64,000 nucleotides of DNA from Hydractinia symbiolongicarpus. Taxonomy: Eukaryota > Cnidaria > Hydrozoa > Anthoathecata > Hydractiniidae. A program made the translations under genes and the position numbers. This document shows positions 23,401 through 35,200 of this stretch, in pieces (positions within the stretch are counted from its first letter, which is position 1; each line of letters begins with the position of its first letter). Location: positions 19,046,501 to 19,110,500 of the forward strand of contig NC_079882.1 of assembly GCF_029227915.1 (NCBI RefSeq), written 5' to 3'. Under the pieces are notes generated by a model. That model was not told the DNA's origin. It did not search any database and worked only from the letters and a program-made list of their open reading frames with translations.

Positions 23401-26400
23401 TCTTCGATATTGATATTCTAATAGTCATTTACCTAGTTTCATAGCATGTTATGCTTCAATAAAAAGCAAAAAAATAACAAGAACCGACGGCGCGTGAAAG
23501 ATAAATATTTTTAAACTCATACCGGCTAACTGTCTAAATGCAGACTTTGCTGGCACTGCATGGCCTCAGCTTCATCACAAGAAATATGACGGCTGTTACT
23601 GTATAATTAGCCATATATATTTTGTATATATATACATATATATAATTAGCAGATTCAATTTATGAATGCTCTTGAAACGGCAACTCTGATTTTATGGAAA
23701 AACATTGAAAAGACGTAGTCAGGCGTGAAAAAAATGGAGAAGTCATACATTACAATATCGACATTGTGGACATTTAAGCAAAAAAGATCTGCACCGTATT
23801 ATAGTCCTTTAAGCGTGGACTAACTGTCCTGTCACATGGTTCAGTTCTCCCTGAATGTTAACTTACTTCTTCTATAGTCTGGCCCATTTTATAATCTGTC
23901 AATTTTTCAAATTTTAAGCACAAGCGTGGAAATTCCATCAAAACATAAACATCGAAGCTCGTTTATACCACTAGGATAAAATATTTAATTCGTTGCTGTG
24001 AAGCAAACACAATTGATGTATGAAAAAAACATCATAGCTAAAATTTGCAGGATTATTATTACAAAAGCTGTATATGCTTCCCTACTACTTTGTGGCTAGC
24101 TTCAGGTTGGTAAAAAACAACACAAGAAGTAACAATGGCTAGCCCAAAATGGACTTATACGAAACTAAATGGAAACTTGAGAGAAAAGCACAAAATAGCT
24201 AGCTAGCTGTCCGTATGTGTATATTGCCATCTGACACTTACTACGTAGCTGGTCTGCTATATACGTCCGTGATAGCCAAAATAATAAAAAACATTTTACT
24301 AAGATTTACATAGGTGTGATAGCATAAAAAACATACGAATCATTTACAAGACAAAAAGAGAAAGCTATGCAGCTTTAAAATGGCAGATTAAACGTCAATT
24401 TTACTAACCGCGTCCGAGATGCGCATATCCTGACTTAAATCCCAGAAGATCAGGATTTTGTTCGAGCTAGAAGAGAAGTATTAATGGAAAACGGTGTATT
24501 ACAATTTATAGATATAAATAAAATAACTCGAACGATTCAGTGAACTTGTTGAAGAAGCAATGATAAAATATCACACAAATGTAAATAACCTTGATTCATT
24601 CAATGAAATTCAATTTAATTTTCAATGAGATTAAGAGTAATATAGAAGTAATATAAATAAAAATATAACGAAGTTCATAATGAGCTCGAAAACAATTGGG
24701 AACAATTTTTCATCTGTTTCTGAACCTAGAATTTTTGATAACAAAGTTCCCGAAATTGAAGATACTCATTTGACGAAATATAGTTATTTTTCTCCCTTTT
24801 CTTATCTTAATTGTATTAAATGCGGCATTTTTTACGCTTATTCTCTAGTACAACATATCCTGTTCGACTAACAAATGCGACAAATGTACCTGCATTCAGC
24901 CACCCGAAGAAAAAACACATCGATGTGTTTGCTACTCAAAAGGTAATTAACCATAATTTTAAATTTATTAGTTCATATTTTAATATATCACCAATCATAA
25001 ATCAAAAACAATCAGCAATCCCAAATCACCAATTACAAATCACCAACCACGAAACACAAAACACAAATCACCAATCACCCATCACCAATCAACATCCAAC
25101 AATCACCAATCATCAATCATCTATTACCAACCACCAATAATCAATCAACTTCCACCAATCACCAATCATCAATGATAAACACCCGCCAATCATCAATCAC
25201 AAATCACAAATAACAAAACACAAAACACAAATCACAAAACACCAATCACCAATCACCAATCACCAATCACCGATCAACATTCACCAATCATCAATCACCA
25301 ATCACCGATCAACATTCACCAATCACCAATCATCAATTACCAACCACCAATCATCAATCACCAACCACCATCATAAAACATCAGTAATGAAATGTGCATC
25401 CTTCTTCAATTACCAGTTACAAATTAACAATCATCAATAATATGCGAATTCAGTTACATTAAATATTTTACCATATATCTTTATTAATTAGAGGGATTGA
25501 TCAAACTAGCAGTTGGCAATTGGTGTTGGTATGCAAATAGTTCATGTTCTGCCAGTAATGGCGATAAAATCGTTATCAAACCATGTGATAAAAACGATGC
25601 TGGCCAGCAGTTTATGTATGATGGACGAAGAGATGTTTTTCACAAATGTTCGCAGAAAAGAGTTTGTTTTATTGATGGCATCGTCGTACTTACCGAGACA
25701 TGCTCGCAACCTTGGTATATGACAGAGCGTAAGTATATACTCGCTTGTAAAATGTTTTTGTTGAAAATTCGATCAGATATTAAATAACTTCGATTAAATT
25801 AGAAACATACGGTACAACTTGTTTTTACCCTGTCAAAATGAGAAAAGACAAAGTATTTTTTATCCTGTGGTATATGTTCTCGAGAATGTGTTGTCTGTTC
25901 ATGTGGAACTCTTTCAACAGTGCATCATTTTAGGTGTAATGTCCTTTTTCAAAATAAATTTCCCACACCTCGAGTTTAAAAAAACCCTTTGGTACTTCTA
26001 TCTAAATCCGTCAATACATTATTGTTCTGAAAGACGAATGCACAAAAAACAATGTCACGCAGCACAAGTTTACTCACAATGTCGTTGCTTTGATTATAAA
26101 AATGGTAACTGTAGCTACATTAAACGATATCACCAGAAAATGTTTAAATGTTTCGTTAAAGAAATAATAGCGAAAAGATTAAGCGAAAAGATAGACATAA
26201 ATTTTGACATGAAATTTCATGTTGTAGATGATTTAAAAACAAAGCTGTGTTTGAGCTCGTTTTTTTAGCTCTCATAAAATTCGAATAACGCCCTTTTGGC
26301 TCTAGTAATATACTCAAGTAGCCGCCCCTTGGCTCTTATTCAGGGTGGTCATGGATTTAATACTAATTTTAAATTTAAGAGCTTTTCGTCTCACATTTTA

Positions 26401-29400
26401 GGAAAAAAAACGAAAAAAAACGTAAAAAAACATTCCATATTTTAGGAGATTTTGCCGAAATTTTTGTCACATAAAACGCAATGACAAAAAGGTACTATTG
26501 CAAAAATTGAAAGTTACCATAAACAATTTTAGGAGGTTTCAGAAATAATCAATTCTCTGAGTCCAAAATAAGGTTATTTAGGAGATTTTAAAAGGTGTGA
26601 CCACCCTGTTATTTAAGAGCGGCGCTTTTAAAAAATTGCAAAAAAGGGCAGGCGCTTATTTAAAAGGGGCATTTATTTGAGAGTGGGTACTTGATCGCTA
26701 AATTGAAGTTATCTATTTTTTAGAAAATTCTCTGAATTCTAATAAACGTACCCTTTTTAGAAGGCCAGGTCAGACCACGGGAGGGTGTTTATAATTCTGT
26801 CAAACTGTCTAGACTTAAGAAAATTCAAAACTGGACATTTTTTGTAGAATATGGTTTAAAACCTCTAAACGACTTCTGTCCTTATCCAATTGGTGGCTTG
26901 CTAGAATCTAATGTTGGACTGGAGCTGGGTACAGATAACTGTGGACATGGAAAAGGAATCCATAGATTTCTAAATGGAGGTATTATGCTTTTCAAACTCA
27001 TCCCCAGATGTTCTTGCCTTTTTGACATTCAGGCCGGCGACCGTCAAGTAGCGGCTTTGACATCAGGCAACAAACCCTGGGCACGAGGATGTTATGTTTG
27101 TAACATAGTTATTATGCGACTTTATCAACACAGCAGGAAAGCATTTATACTCTGGCTCTCCATCTTCCGATTACAGAATGTGCTGTAAAATGAACATTTT
27201 TTAGGATTCCAGGACTCTAGAGGGTGGGCCCCAGGACCCGGGACGTAGGTTGTTCATGTGACAACTTTGACCCAAAACTGAATTGATTAGGGCAGAGTTT
27301 TTTTCGTCAGGAGACCCAGCAAAATGATTTTTATTACAACCGACCAATTAGCCGAGCCAATTTTTTCTTAACATTTCAACTCAAGAGCATAGTCTAGACA
27401 GAAGTACAGAAGAAAATTTAAAACTTAGATAAAAAAATCTAAAGAATAGTCAAGAGTAGTTTTTAAACAAACAAGAGAATAGCCAGGAGGCCCAGCATAA
27501 TTTTTTTGACTATCGGGAAATCAAAGGAATAAATTGTTGAACGCAATTTTAACATTTTTACAAAAAGCTTAAGTGAATACACCAATCAACCCGTAGCTCT
27601 CAACCGCGCATAAAGGAAACTGGGCTCTAGTTTAGAGGGGACAGACAAGAAGCGACAGCGTTATTTCAAGAGGGCTTCAAGAGGAGAAAATGTTATAGAA
27701 CATAGCAAACTTTATATTTTTAAACTTTTTTTATTAAAACTACAATGAGTCCAGTCAATTGCGCTGTTGTTGAATGCACTAACAACTCAAGGATGTTAGA
27801 AAAGTGGAAGAATAGTAAATGTGAAACTCACTATGGTGTGCTGAAAAAAGAATGTGACTGTCAACGTCGTTCCCAGGGCAATTTTTCGCTTTTCTTATAT
27901 CCGAGACTGCCCGAGATTGTCAGAAAGAGAAAAATGGGCCTGAGGACGAGGTTGTGTGGCTGTGAGCAACCCTTCAAATTATATTGACTTCCTGGGCCTG
28001 TCAGATATTTGGAAAAAAGACACAAGTGGATAAAATTTATTAAAAGAGTTAACCCTTTCAGAATGCATACCGATAGTTTATGAGGTGGATCATTTAATCG
28101 TTCTGAAGGCCTACAATCTCGTTTTAAAAAGCAATATTTTGAATCTTCGTCAATCGGATGGTACATTATTTTTCCTAGCCAACCATTTTTAAAATAGCTA
28201 TATGCTTTGCTTGTTTTGTAATCGTTTAGGTCGTCACTACCCAGTGTGCTAGGAGTGAAGGTTAAATAATTAAAAATATTTCCATATGTAATCATTGGCC
28301 AAAGCGATACACCGTCTTCCTCCGCTAACCATCCAGAAGTAATGCCCATTGGGTCAGGTATAACACTATCTTCAACTAATAATTTGCTTACATACATGCG
28401 CTGCAGTTTTTACCAGCTTTACATTGTTCTCACGAGCAGAAAATATCCTTGCCAACCAACTCACATTTCCTTCCAGACACCTTTAAACCTCGCATTCTTA
28501 AATATTTTTTTGATTTTTTCAACTTTTATTTTGCTTATCATATCAAACTCCATTGTAAGTGAGCGTGTTTACTTCTTGTTGTCCTTCCTATACTAGTTAC
28601 TAGTCTTTTCCTCCGACGCGGTTTCATAATGGTAGCCGGATGGGATTGATTGGTGTATAGGCTAATAAGGGAAAGAATAATTAGCTGAAAAATTCAAAAA
28701 GAGTTCCTTGTATTGTAAGACAAATATGGCAGAGAAGTATAGGAATAAATCCAGATTAACTTTTAAATTTATATTTATCCTAGCTGCTTAAGCTTTACAC
28801 GACTTTTATTTTGCACAGCTAGCTAACATTGTTTGTTCGTTAGTGAAATCTTTCTCCATTTTTACCTTCATGTAAATTTCTTGGCACTATCGCATTATAA
28901 TTATCTTTTTTTAGGAAGAAACCCCAACACTACGTTCTAGCGTTCTCTCTTTGCCATGTTTATGCCGCAGCATATTCTGGTCATCGTAAAAATTTAAATT
29001 AAAAAATTTGCACTTTCTCCCGAGTCCCCGGATGCCGGACCAGACCCTGGATTTTTTTCCCCGTATGCCGTTCTGGCAGGGCTTAAATATAGTGTCTTCC
29101 TTCGAGACAATCAATGCAAAGAGAAAATTTCGGAAATTATTATCTCCAGATTGCCGGAAAACACATTAAAAATCTGTTCAACGGGTCGTTTTTTATAGAG
29201 GGAAGGTTACATTAATTGAAAAGAAAATACTTTTCTGTTTGTACATATTTCATGTAGAGCCTTGGTATCACAGGTGATACCTAGATATTTATCATTTTCT
29301 TTTAGTTGATGGAAAAATTCAAGTCAAATTGTTTCGAAACATATTCTCCCTTGATGGTCTCTCTTCCAGTCCAAACTTTCCGAACAACCCTGATATCATG

Positions 29401-29766
29401 GCATGGTTTCATCAATTTTATACAACGACATTACCTTATGCAGAGAATTATTTTGGTCGTCAGCTTAAGACAATATTTGTTCCTCCACAAACTGGATCAT
29501 ATATCTTCTACATCCAAGTTGACGACCACGCAAGGTTATACATAACCTATCCTGACACAAAGCGCAAGTTACTTATAACAATCACAAGCTACTTCAAAAC
29601 GACACAGAAAACGACATCTCAAGCTTTGATTGCTTTCGAAAAGTACAGTATTGAAGCATTAATGTGGGAAGAAGAACGGCGCGATTTCATCAAAGTTGGC
29701 GTTGAATTCCCTGATGGAAAAGTTGATTATCCACTAACGGAAACGTACTTGTTGCCTCCTAATTGA
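20434..29766 (+). CDS. Secreted PAN-like / Cys-rich / ricin-B-like / PA14 multidomain protein (5 exons)
   Basis: Exons are 20434-20865, 24849-24942, 25492-25728, 26761-26979 and 29306-29766 (TGA). They total 1443 nt, or 480 residues, with all GT/AG sites and matching phases (0,1,1,1). Exon 1 has a hydrophobic leader ending near NPTDA (the true start may be the Met at residue 10), then a PAN/apple-like stretch with six or so cysteines (CESFNFKM, CELL). Exon 2 is a small cysteine-rich module (CSTNKCDKCTC). Exon 3 has a ricin-B/QxW-like look (NWCWYANSSC, AGQQFMYDG). Exon 4 is not recognised. Exon 5 is a PA14 domain: a conserved start (DGKIQVKLFRNI), PPQTGSYIFYI, DDHARLYI and YSIEALMWEE. No membrane anchor follows, so it is probably extracellular or matrix-bound and carbohydrate-binding; that role is inferred. 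The introns carry the repeats at 22200, 24990, 26341 and 27745-28520. Confidence 0.8.
22200..22725. mobile_element. 526-bp TIR element, ends CCTTAAGGG, in the PA14-gene intron 1
   Basis: The ends are inverted copies (CCTTA[A/G]GGGAATTAATTTT followed by CGCGG), flanked by TA on each side. The interior is filled with CCGCGAAATTAAATTCCCGCG phrases in both orientations around a short unique core. It has no coding capacity. The TA target and ends agree with the element at 60282-61108. Confidence 0.8.
22728..24848. other. Intron 1 remainder of the PA14-domain gene
   Basis: No further exon with matching phase or clear repeat was recognised, apart from a short (AT)n run near 23626-23645. Confidence 0.3.
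24990..25420. repeat. Minisatellite-like AATCACC / AATCATC region
   Basis: Irregular runs of CACCAATCA, CATCAATCA and AACATCCAC-type units over about 430 bp, in intron 2 of the PA14-domain gene. Confidence 0.85.
26315..26694. mobile_element. Candidate outer MITE (CAAGTA ... TACTTG) interrupted by a hAT-like MITE
   Basis: CAAGTAGCCGCCCC at 26315 is mirrored by GGGTACTTG ending 26694. Both sides carry GCGC/CTTATTT-type sequence, and the element at 26341-26608 sits between them. The match is imperfect, so the boundaries are tentative. Confidence 0.3.
26341..26608. mobile_element. 268-bp hAT-like MITE
   Basis: Ends CAGGGTGGTCA and TGACCACCCTG are perfect inverted copies of 11 bp, starting with CAG as in hAT elements. 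An exact 8-bp target duplication was not found. It is non-coding, in intron 3 of the PA14-domain gene. Confidence 0.6.
27745..28085 (+). pseudogene. THAP-like zinc-finger fragment disrupted by a foldback MITE
   Basis: The frame opens VNCAVVECTNNSRMLEKW, with KCETHYG and ECDC, a Cys/His pattern like THAP-type or related cnidarian zinc-binding N-termini. After the 93-bp element at 27862-27954 the same family continues (CEQPFKLY, stop, then EKRHKWIKFIKRVN). Removing the element and one target duplication would bring CDC next to EQPFKLY in frame, but a stop still follows. It lies in intron 4 of the PA14-domain gene. Family naming is from memory and tentative. Confidence 0.5.
27862..27954. mobile_element. 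93-bp foldback MITE inside the THAP-like frame
   Basis: It begins CAACGTCGTTCCCAGGGC and ends GCCTGAGGACGAGGTTG, inverted copies. It is flanked by TGTGACTGT (27853-27861) and TGTGGCTGT (27955-27963), a 9-bp duplication with one change. Same family as 19344-19414. Confidence 0.85.
28040..28520 (-). pseudogene. Decayed SAP-domain / 'AYSYFKNGW' family protein fragment
   Basis: On the minus strand, LKVSGRKCELVG, then (shifted frame) RIFSARENNVKLVKTAA, then (shifted again) KLLVEDSVIPDP, GWLAEEDGVSLWPM, LNDYKTSKAYSYFKNGWLGK, YCFLKRDCRPSERLNDPPHK. The first part looks like a SAP-type helix pair. The rest matches, as I recall, a large cnidarian family whose members often carry a C-terminal YqaJ-type nuclease. 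At least two frameshifts show it is broken. Confidence 0.5.
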
Positions 29767-29816
29767 TATATTTTTTTGCATTTGAAGCTCAATGAAAACA
29801 ACTTCGCACCAATGAA

Positions 29817-29833
29817 GGTCTGGGGACGAGGTA
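29817..29833. repeat. Solitary end of the CTCGTCCCCAGG foldback family
   Basis: CTGGGGACGAGG occurs here with no partner arm within a few hundred bases. Confidence 0.4.
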
Positions 29834-29949
29834 GGGCGTTAATTAAAGACATATCTGGATTTGACGATACACGTTGTTTATAACACTGTTTTAAAAGCAC
29901 ATGAACCCACATCGATTTCGCACTGCATGAAAACAACTAAATACTTATA

Positions 29950-30107
29950 CAGCGGAATCTCCCTATCTCGACTATCTTGAACTTATCTCGAACTAAAGTC
30001 TCGGTCCCTTTGTGGTCCGCCTAAGGTATTTTCCTTTCTTTATCTCGAACTTTCTCTATCTCAAACAAATTTTTTGGTCCCTTGCGAGTTCGAGATAGAT
30101 TCCACTG
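29950..30107. mobile_element. 158-bp pogo-like MITE
   Basis: Ends CAGCGGAATCTCCCTATCTC and GAGATAGATTCCACTG are inverted copies with a short indel, each bordered by TA. The interior repeats TATCTCGAAC. This is the usual look of pogo/Tigger-derived MITEs. Confidence 0.8.
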
Positions 30108-30365
30108 TACCTCTATTTGTAATAAGTTGGTACCGAAGCAGAGAGTAGTGTTTAAAACATGATAGCAAATTTACTGTGTATAAAAAGTATTTATTTCTGC
30201 TTCAACCAGCTACTTCATCTGTCCTTCCTACACCGGTTGCGAATGCTGGCGTCAATTTATTGCAACAGGGCGTTAAAATAAATAGCGTAACGTGATTCAA
30301 TGCTTCACAAAAATGAAGATACATAAATCGCTTCAGAAGGACTTTCCTCCAATCTGTCATCATGG

Positions 30366-30509
30366 ATGGCAACCAACTCTTTCGCTTTCATCTTCTTGAC
30401 TGACTTCAGAAACGTTTTCTTAATTTTGATGGTTCTGATCTTTGTTCAAGTCTACATAACAAGGGGTCAACACTGGTACTGGTACAAGTTCTTACCTGAG
30501 GGCATATGT
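30366..30509 (+). CDS. Possible isolated first coding exon with signal peptide
   Basis: An ATG opens 48 codons with a strong hydrophobic leader (VFLILMVLIFVQVYI) and a mature start rich in Trp/Tyr (GQHWYWYKFLP). A GTGAGT donor follows codon TGT. I found no convincing partner exon before the minus-strand gene at 32202, so this may be the start of a gene whose other exons I missed, or a relic. No function is proposed. Confidence 0.25.
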
Positions 30510-32201
30510 GTGAGTTTGAGAAAAAAGGTGTTTGCCCGTCAGAAATTTTGTAGGTTTTTATGTTCAGGACCAAAGATTTACTTTATATGCTCTGCCCTAT
30601 ACAAGTGAAATTAAAAAACCACTTGTACTGCTAGATAGAGCTTAAAAAGAGGATAAAAAATGGTATTAAATGTCAAATTCACTTGTTGTCTCACGGATTG
30701 TTATAAGTATTTCCAAGAAATAACACCATCGTTGAAGAATTTCTCAAGAATTACTGGGCTATCGTCTACCGCCCACCATTTTACAGCACAGGTCTCTAAT
30801 TGCCAGACAGAGTGGCCACTCTCTTTATACTGTCAAATTTAAGGATATTTAATTGACGAGAATTCCCAACCTTTTAAAATACGGTATTTTCATAAAAATA
30901 ATTGAAAAGGTTTGAGGACATTTACCAAAGAAATTGAGAATATTAAAAAAGGTTAATGTTAAAATTAATGTTAAAATTATTGTAACATTTCTATGAATGG
31001 AATTTTTCTATGCATTTACAATACAAAAGCAACAGGCAAAAGCGACAGTCAACATAGTCTTGTTATAATTAAGGGTATTTGAACAGAAAGTTGTTTAAAA
31101 AAATCTACTTTTAGAGCAAATTGTACAGGGGAATTGAGGAGTTTTGAGAGAACGTGGATACCCTGTCAGCTTCTTTCATGTACTGCTTGTCTCTGAAACT
31201 CTCTTCCATCTTGTTGCCTAATCGAAATACGATCTTCAATCCTTTAAGTCAACCTCTATCTTTCCATGTCTTTTGAATCCCTTCTTTATTGGATTTCCCC
31301 ACATTTAGCTTTCTGTCTTTCTTTAAGATTGAAAGCGTTAAATAAAAAGATGAAACAAAGGTAATCAAAGTACCATTGAGGTGTGTTTAAATCTTCAGAA
31401 GAGGAACAAGAACAGCACATTTTCATTTACAATAGCACTTTCGCAAACTCGATAAAATACAGTGAATATAAATAATTACAATTCCCAAACCAAAAATAAG
31501 CGTTTAGTTTTTTTTCTGATGAGAGACGAATGTTAGAAAAGTAACTAAACAGCGTATACGTACTTAATATTTCGTTTATATATTTACAATTCGTTTTAAA
31601 AAATCCCTGCGTTAAAGATTGGCAGGGATTTTTCGTCTAGGCGTTAACAAGCATTTGAAAGGAGGCAGAAAGAAAACGTAACATTACCCCCTCCCCAAAA
31701 TTAGCCAATTGGTTGAAATGTCTTTCATTTCCCTTTGGGGGTGTCTTATATTAAAAAATCAGAAATGGGTTTATATTTAAGGAAGGGAAGTCTAAATCAT
31801 CGAGATATTTTCCGGGGGTGAGGTTGGGTGGTGATCAAGGGGTGTTTACACTATTATATAAAATAACACCACATTGTGATTGGTATGCCAGCAGCCAATC
31901 ACAACGCATGCAGGGACGTCATTATTAATATAAAAAGATCGAAGGTGATTTTTTCCTAGCTTTTTTCTTGGAGGTTCCAGCCTTTTTAAGAAATTTTTGA
32001 AAGAAAAAAAACACACCAATGCCATGCAAAAGAAAGAAGACAGTAGATATATTTTTAAGGAAGATAAAATTTGTTTTGGAAAAGAAAACAAGTGTTATGA
32101 AAGAAAACTAACTTCAACAAGTAAAATAGACTAAACAGCCTCGTCAAAAAAGACTATATCTTCTGACAATCTCAGAAATCCAGCCAGGGGTACAGAAAAC
32201 G
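30510..32201. other. Intergenic region between the PA14 and CAP-Gly genes
   Basis: Genes converge here. A 10-bp inverted repeat TTGTGATTGG / CCAATCACAA lies near 31875-31906. Otherwise nothing supported. Confidence 0.3.
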
Positions 32202-35200
32202 TTATCTTAAGTCGTAGTCATTTTGCGATAAAGGAAAGTTCATACTCCTCCGTTTCATCTTTTTCGACATTTGTTTTGTCGTAGAAAGGGAACCTGAATT
32301 AAGTAACGGCGACGGTGGAGAGTCGCCTTCGTCTTCCTCATTGAACACGTTTGGTGAACTCCCGCTAAAACGCAGGTCAGGATTAGAAGCACGCCATATA
32401 AGTTGTTCTTTTTCCATAGATAAGCGAGACACTTTGCGACTCTCTCGTTCAAACTTTTCTATTAACGAATCTCTCTCCACAGATATTTGTCTAAAAGATA
32501 ATCAACGTCAACAATCAACTTGAGGAATATAAACATACAGAATAAAATAAGGGGGTGTAAATAACATACCTTTCAGCTTTGACTCTTTTTTTCAACACTT
32601 CAGCGAGAGACTGATTCTCTTGAGTCAAAACATCGCATTTCGTCTGCAACTCGTAGAAATCTTCAACCTACAAAGAAACACGTGTTCGATCTCAAAGGCA
32701 ACAACACACAACATAAAGAATTAGGCAGGTAAACGATTACTCGCATTGCGCCTGCGTAAAGTAATTAAACTTGATAAACCGCGAACTTTTTTTCACAAAT
32801 CGTTTTTCCCAAGCAGCATACGCATGTGCAATTTTAAATTTAAAATTCTGAAGCAAACGCAAAAGAATTATATTTGGATTTAATATGGTGTAATTACCTA
32901 AGAAAAGAAAAAAGAACAACAGAATATAAAGAGAAAACAGAATATACCACACTGTAGATGGATAGGTGATAAACAAATTAGCATCAAACTGTTTTAAAAA
33001 GTGGTTTATCTTTCTTTATATTTTTATCATTACAAAACAAATATTTCAAAAGCAATTTTTTTTACAACCTTTTCTTTGACAAATTCCATTTTCAGTACTT
33101 TTATAAATTTTTGATTTTAAATCACCACAGTTTTCTTATTTTTATTCTTGAGAATATTCTTACGTTTGTTGTGCGTCTGCGTTTTCTTGAGCACACTACA
33201 AAGATATTTTGAAAACGTAGACGCAAACAGAAGAACATCAAAACGTTTTGATATCTTGTGTCGAGCTTGTGCATTTTTTCTTTTCTTGCGTTTGCGTCAC
33301 AAATGTGAACCTATCCTCTTTACCGTTCAACGAAACCTGCTTCAAAACAAAGCAAACCTTACCTTCTTCTCTAACTCCATACATTTTACTCGCAAAGTTT
33401 TCAACTCGCTATTTTTCATATCGACAACAACTTGTAAACTTTCTAGCTCAGCTGGTAAATGTTTGTACTGCGCCAACGCGGCCTACAAAATAAGCAACCA
33501 AGTGAAGGGGTTTTATCGGAAAAAAAAAAAAAACTTGGAAGGGCCGACTAGGTTAATTTTTGCGAAAACTTATTTTCATGTAAATTCCTCGGAAATTCAA
33601 TTGGAAAAAATAAATTACCAGAAATAACTTATTTGCTAAAAAAGTAATTGACAGCCGTGATAGGAGCAAAATTAATTAAACGCTACCTTATCGTAATAAA
33701 TAGACCTGAATTGCAAAAAAATTGTAAACTCGTGAAAATAATTATTCGCAACAAAACCTAAAATGACTCATTCGCAAAAAAAATCTTGACTGATTAGCAA
33801 AAATTAATCATCGTGAAATGCATTTTTTTAGGACATCACGAAAATAATTCATCAGCCTGGCAATGAGCTCTGGAAATACGCATTTCCATAATTATTGATA
33901 TCTATCATCATGGGAATCCCTAAGGTAAAAATAATATTTAGGACGATTACACAGCCTATGTTATTTACGTCATGGAACTAGACTGTGTACGATGTATCGA
34001 ACAAATCTATCATCAAATAAATAAATAAAAAAAACTCACTTGAACTTTGGCATCACTTGCAACTTCTTTAACAACTTCTTCCAACCTTTTAGATAAATCA
34101 GTTTTGTCGGATTCCAAAGTGTTAATTCTTTTCTAAAATGAGGTAATTTTTTTATAAATAAACTTCATCTTGTGAACGTCAAGAAACACAACACTAACGC
34201 AACTTACTTGTAGTGTGTCGCATTGTTGGGCGTGGTCGGCTTGTATTATTTCTACGTCTTTCTCGTGCTTGACATTTTGCTCTATAAGAGAGTCGGATAC
34301 TCAGGTTAATAAAGTAACATACCCCTTTAATATTTCACGTGGAGCCACCACCCATATATTTTTTATTCTTTCACTGTTTTGAATATATCAATCCATATAA
34401 GGAACACGTGACATGTGGGATTTTGGAACCGATTTAAATTTTAATTAAAAAAAAAAAGAATTTCACCAAACGAAACTCACTCTACAAAGGATATATATTT
34501 TCAATATCTAATACACATTGCCGAAAGTTTTTAAACCCGGCAGAATTCTCATGGGGAGTATACGAAACAGGGGTGGTAAATACCTTTCAGTTCTTGTTCA
34601 TGCCGTTTCTGCAAATTAGATGTAGCATCGTCCTTTTCTTTCTTCACTTCCTCAAGTGCATCGCCATGGTGTGAATTTAATTGCAAGAGCTGAAACATGA
34701 TTGCGATTAACAAAGAATTGTCTAACAATATAATTGACACTAAAAATGACGTTTACGAAAATGTTACAAAATTACTTCCGATCAAAATGGCGACAGTAAA
34801 AAGAAAAATATCAGTGATTAATTATGGTATTGTAGTAATAAATCTGCTTTATTAAAAACAACAGAACAAAAAGGTCAACGAAGGTCATTTTTTAATGTCC
34901 GATTCTTTTCTAAGCAAGGCTACATAGAGTACTTACCTCACTTTCATGGGCAGCCTTCAGTTTTTCTAATTCCTCTTCATATTTCGCTAGTACTGAAACA
35001 AAAAATGTTACAAAACTACTTCATGAAATTAAGCGCATTTCGAATGAGGACAATCGCTGGTATAGCCAAACTTACAATTTTTAACTTGAACATCATTTTG
35101 CTTCTCCAAAGTTGTACGAATGTCTTCCTCTTGTTTCTCGTATTTGTTTTGCAGTTCAGTGATTTGTACATCGTGATTAAGCTTGAGGGAATGAAGTTCT

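Noticed and set aside
24820-25140. Frame reading TYPVRLTNATN
   Set aside because: The phase of exon 1 demands the overlapping frame YNISCSTNKCDKCTC, which gives a cysteine-rich module and joins both neighbours.
25819-26268. 149-codon frame as an extra exon of the PA14 gene
   Set aside because: Although its second half has several cysteines, no acceptor/donor pair gave a phase that joins exons at 25728 and 26761, which already join each other in phase.
33148-33627. 159-codon plus-strand frame
   Set aside because: Antisense to a confirmed coding exon (33363-33482) and no domain.
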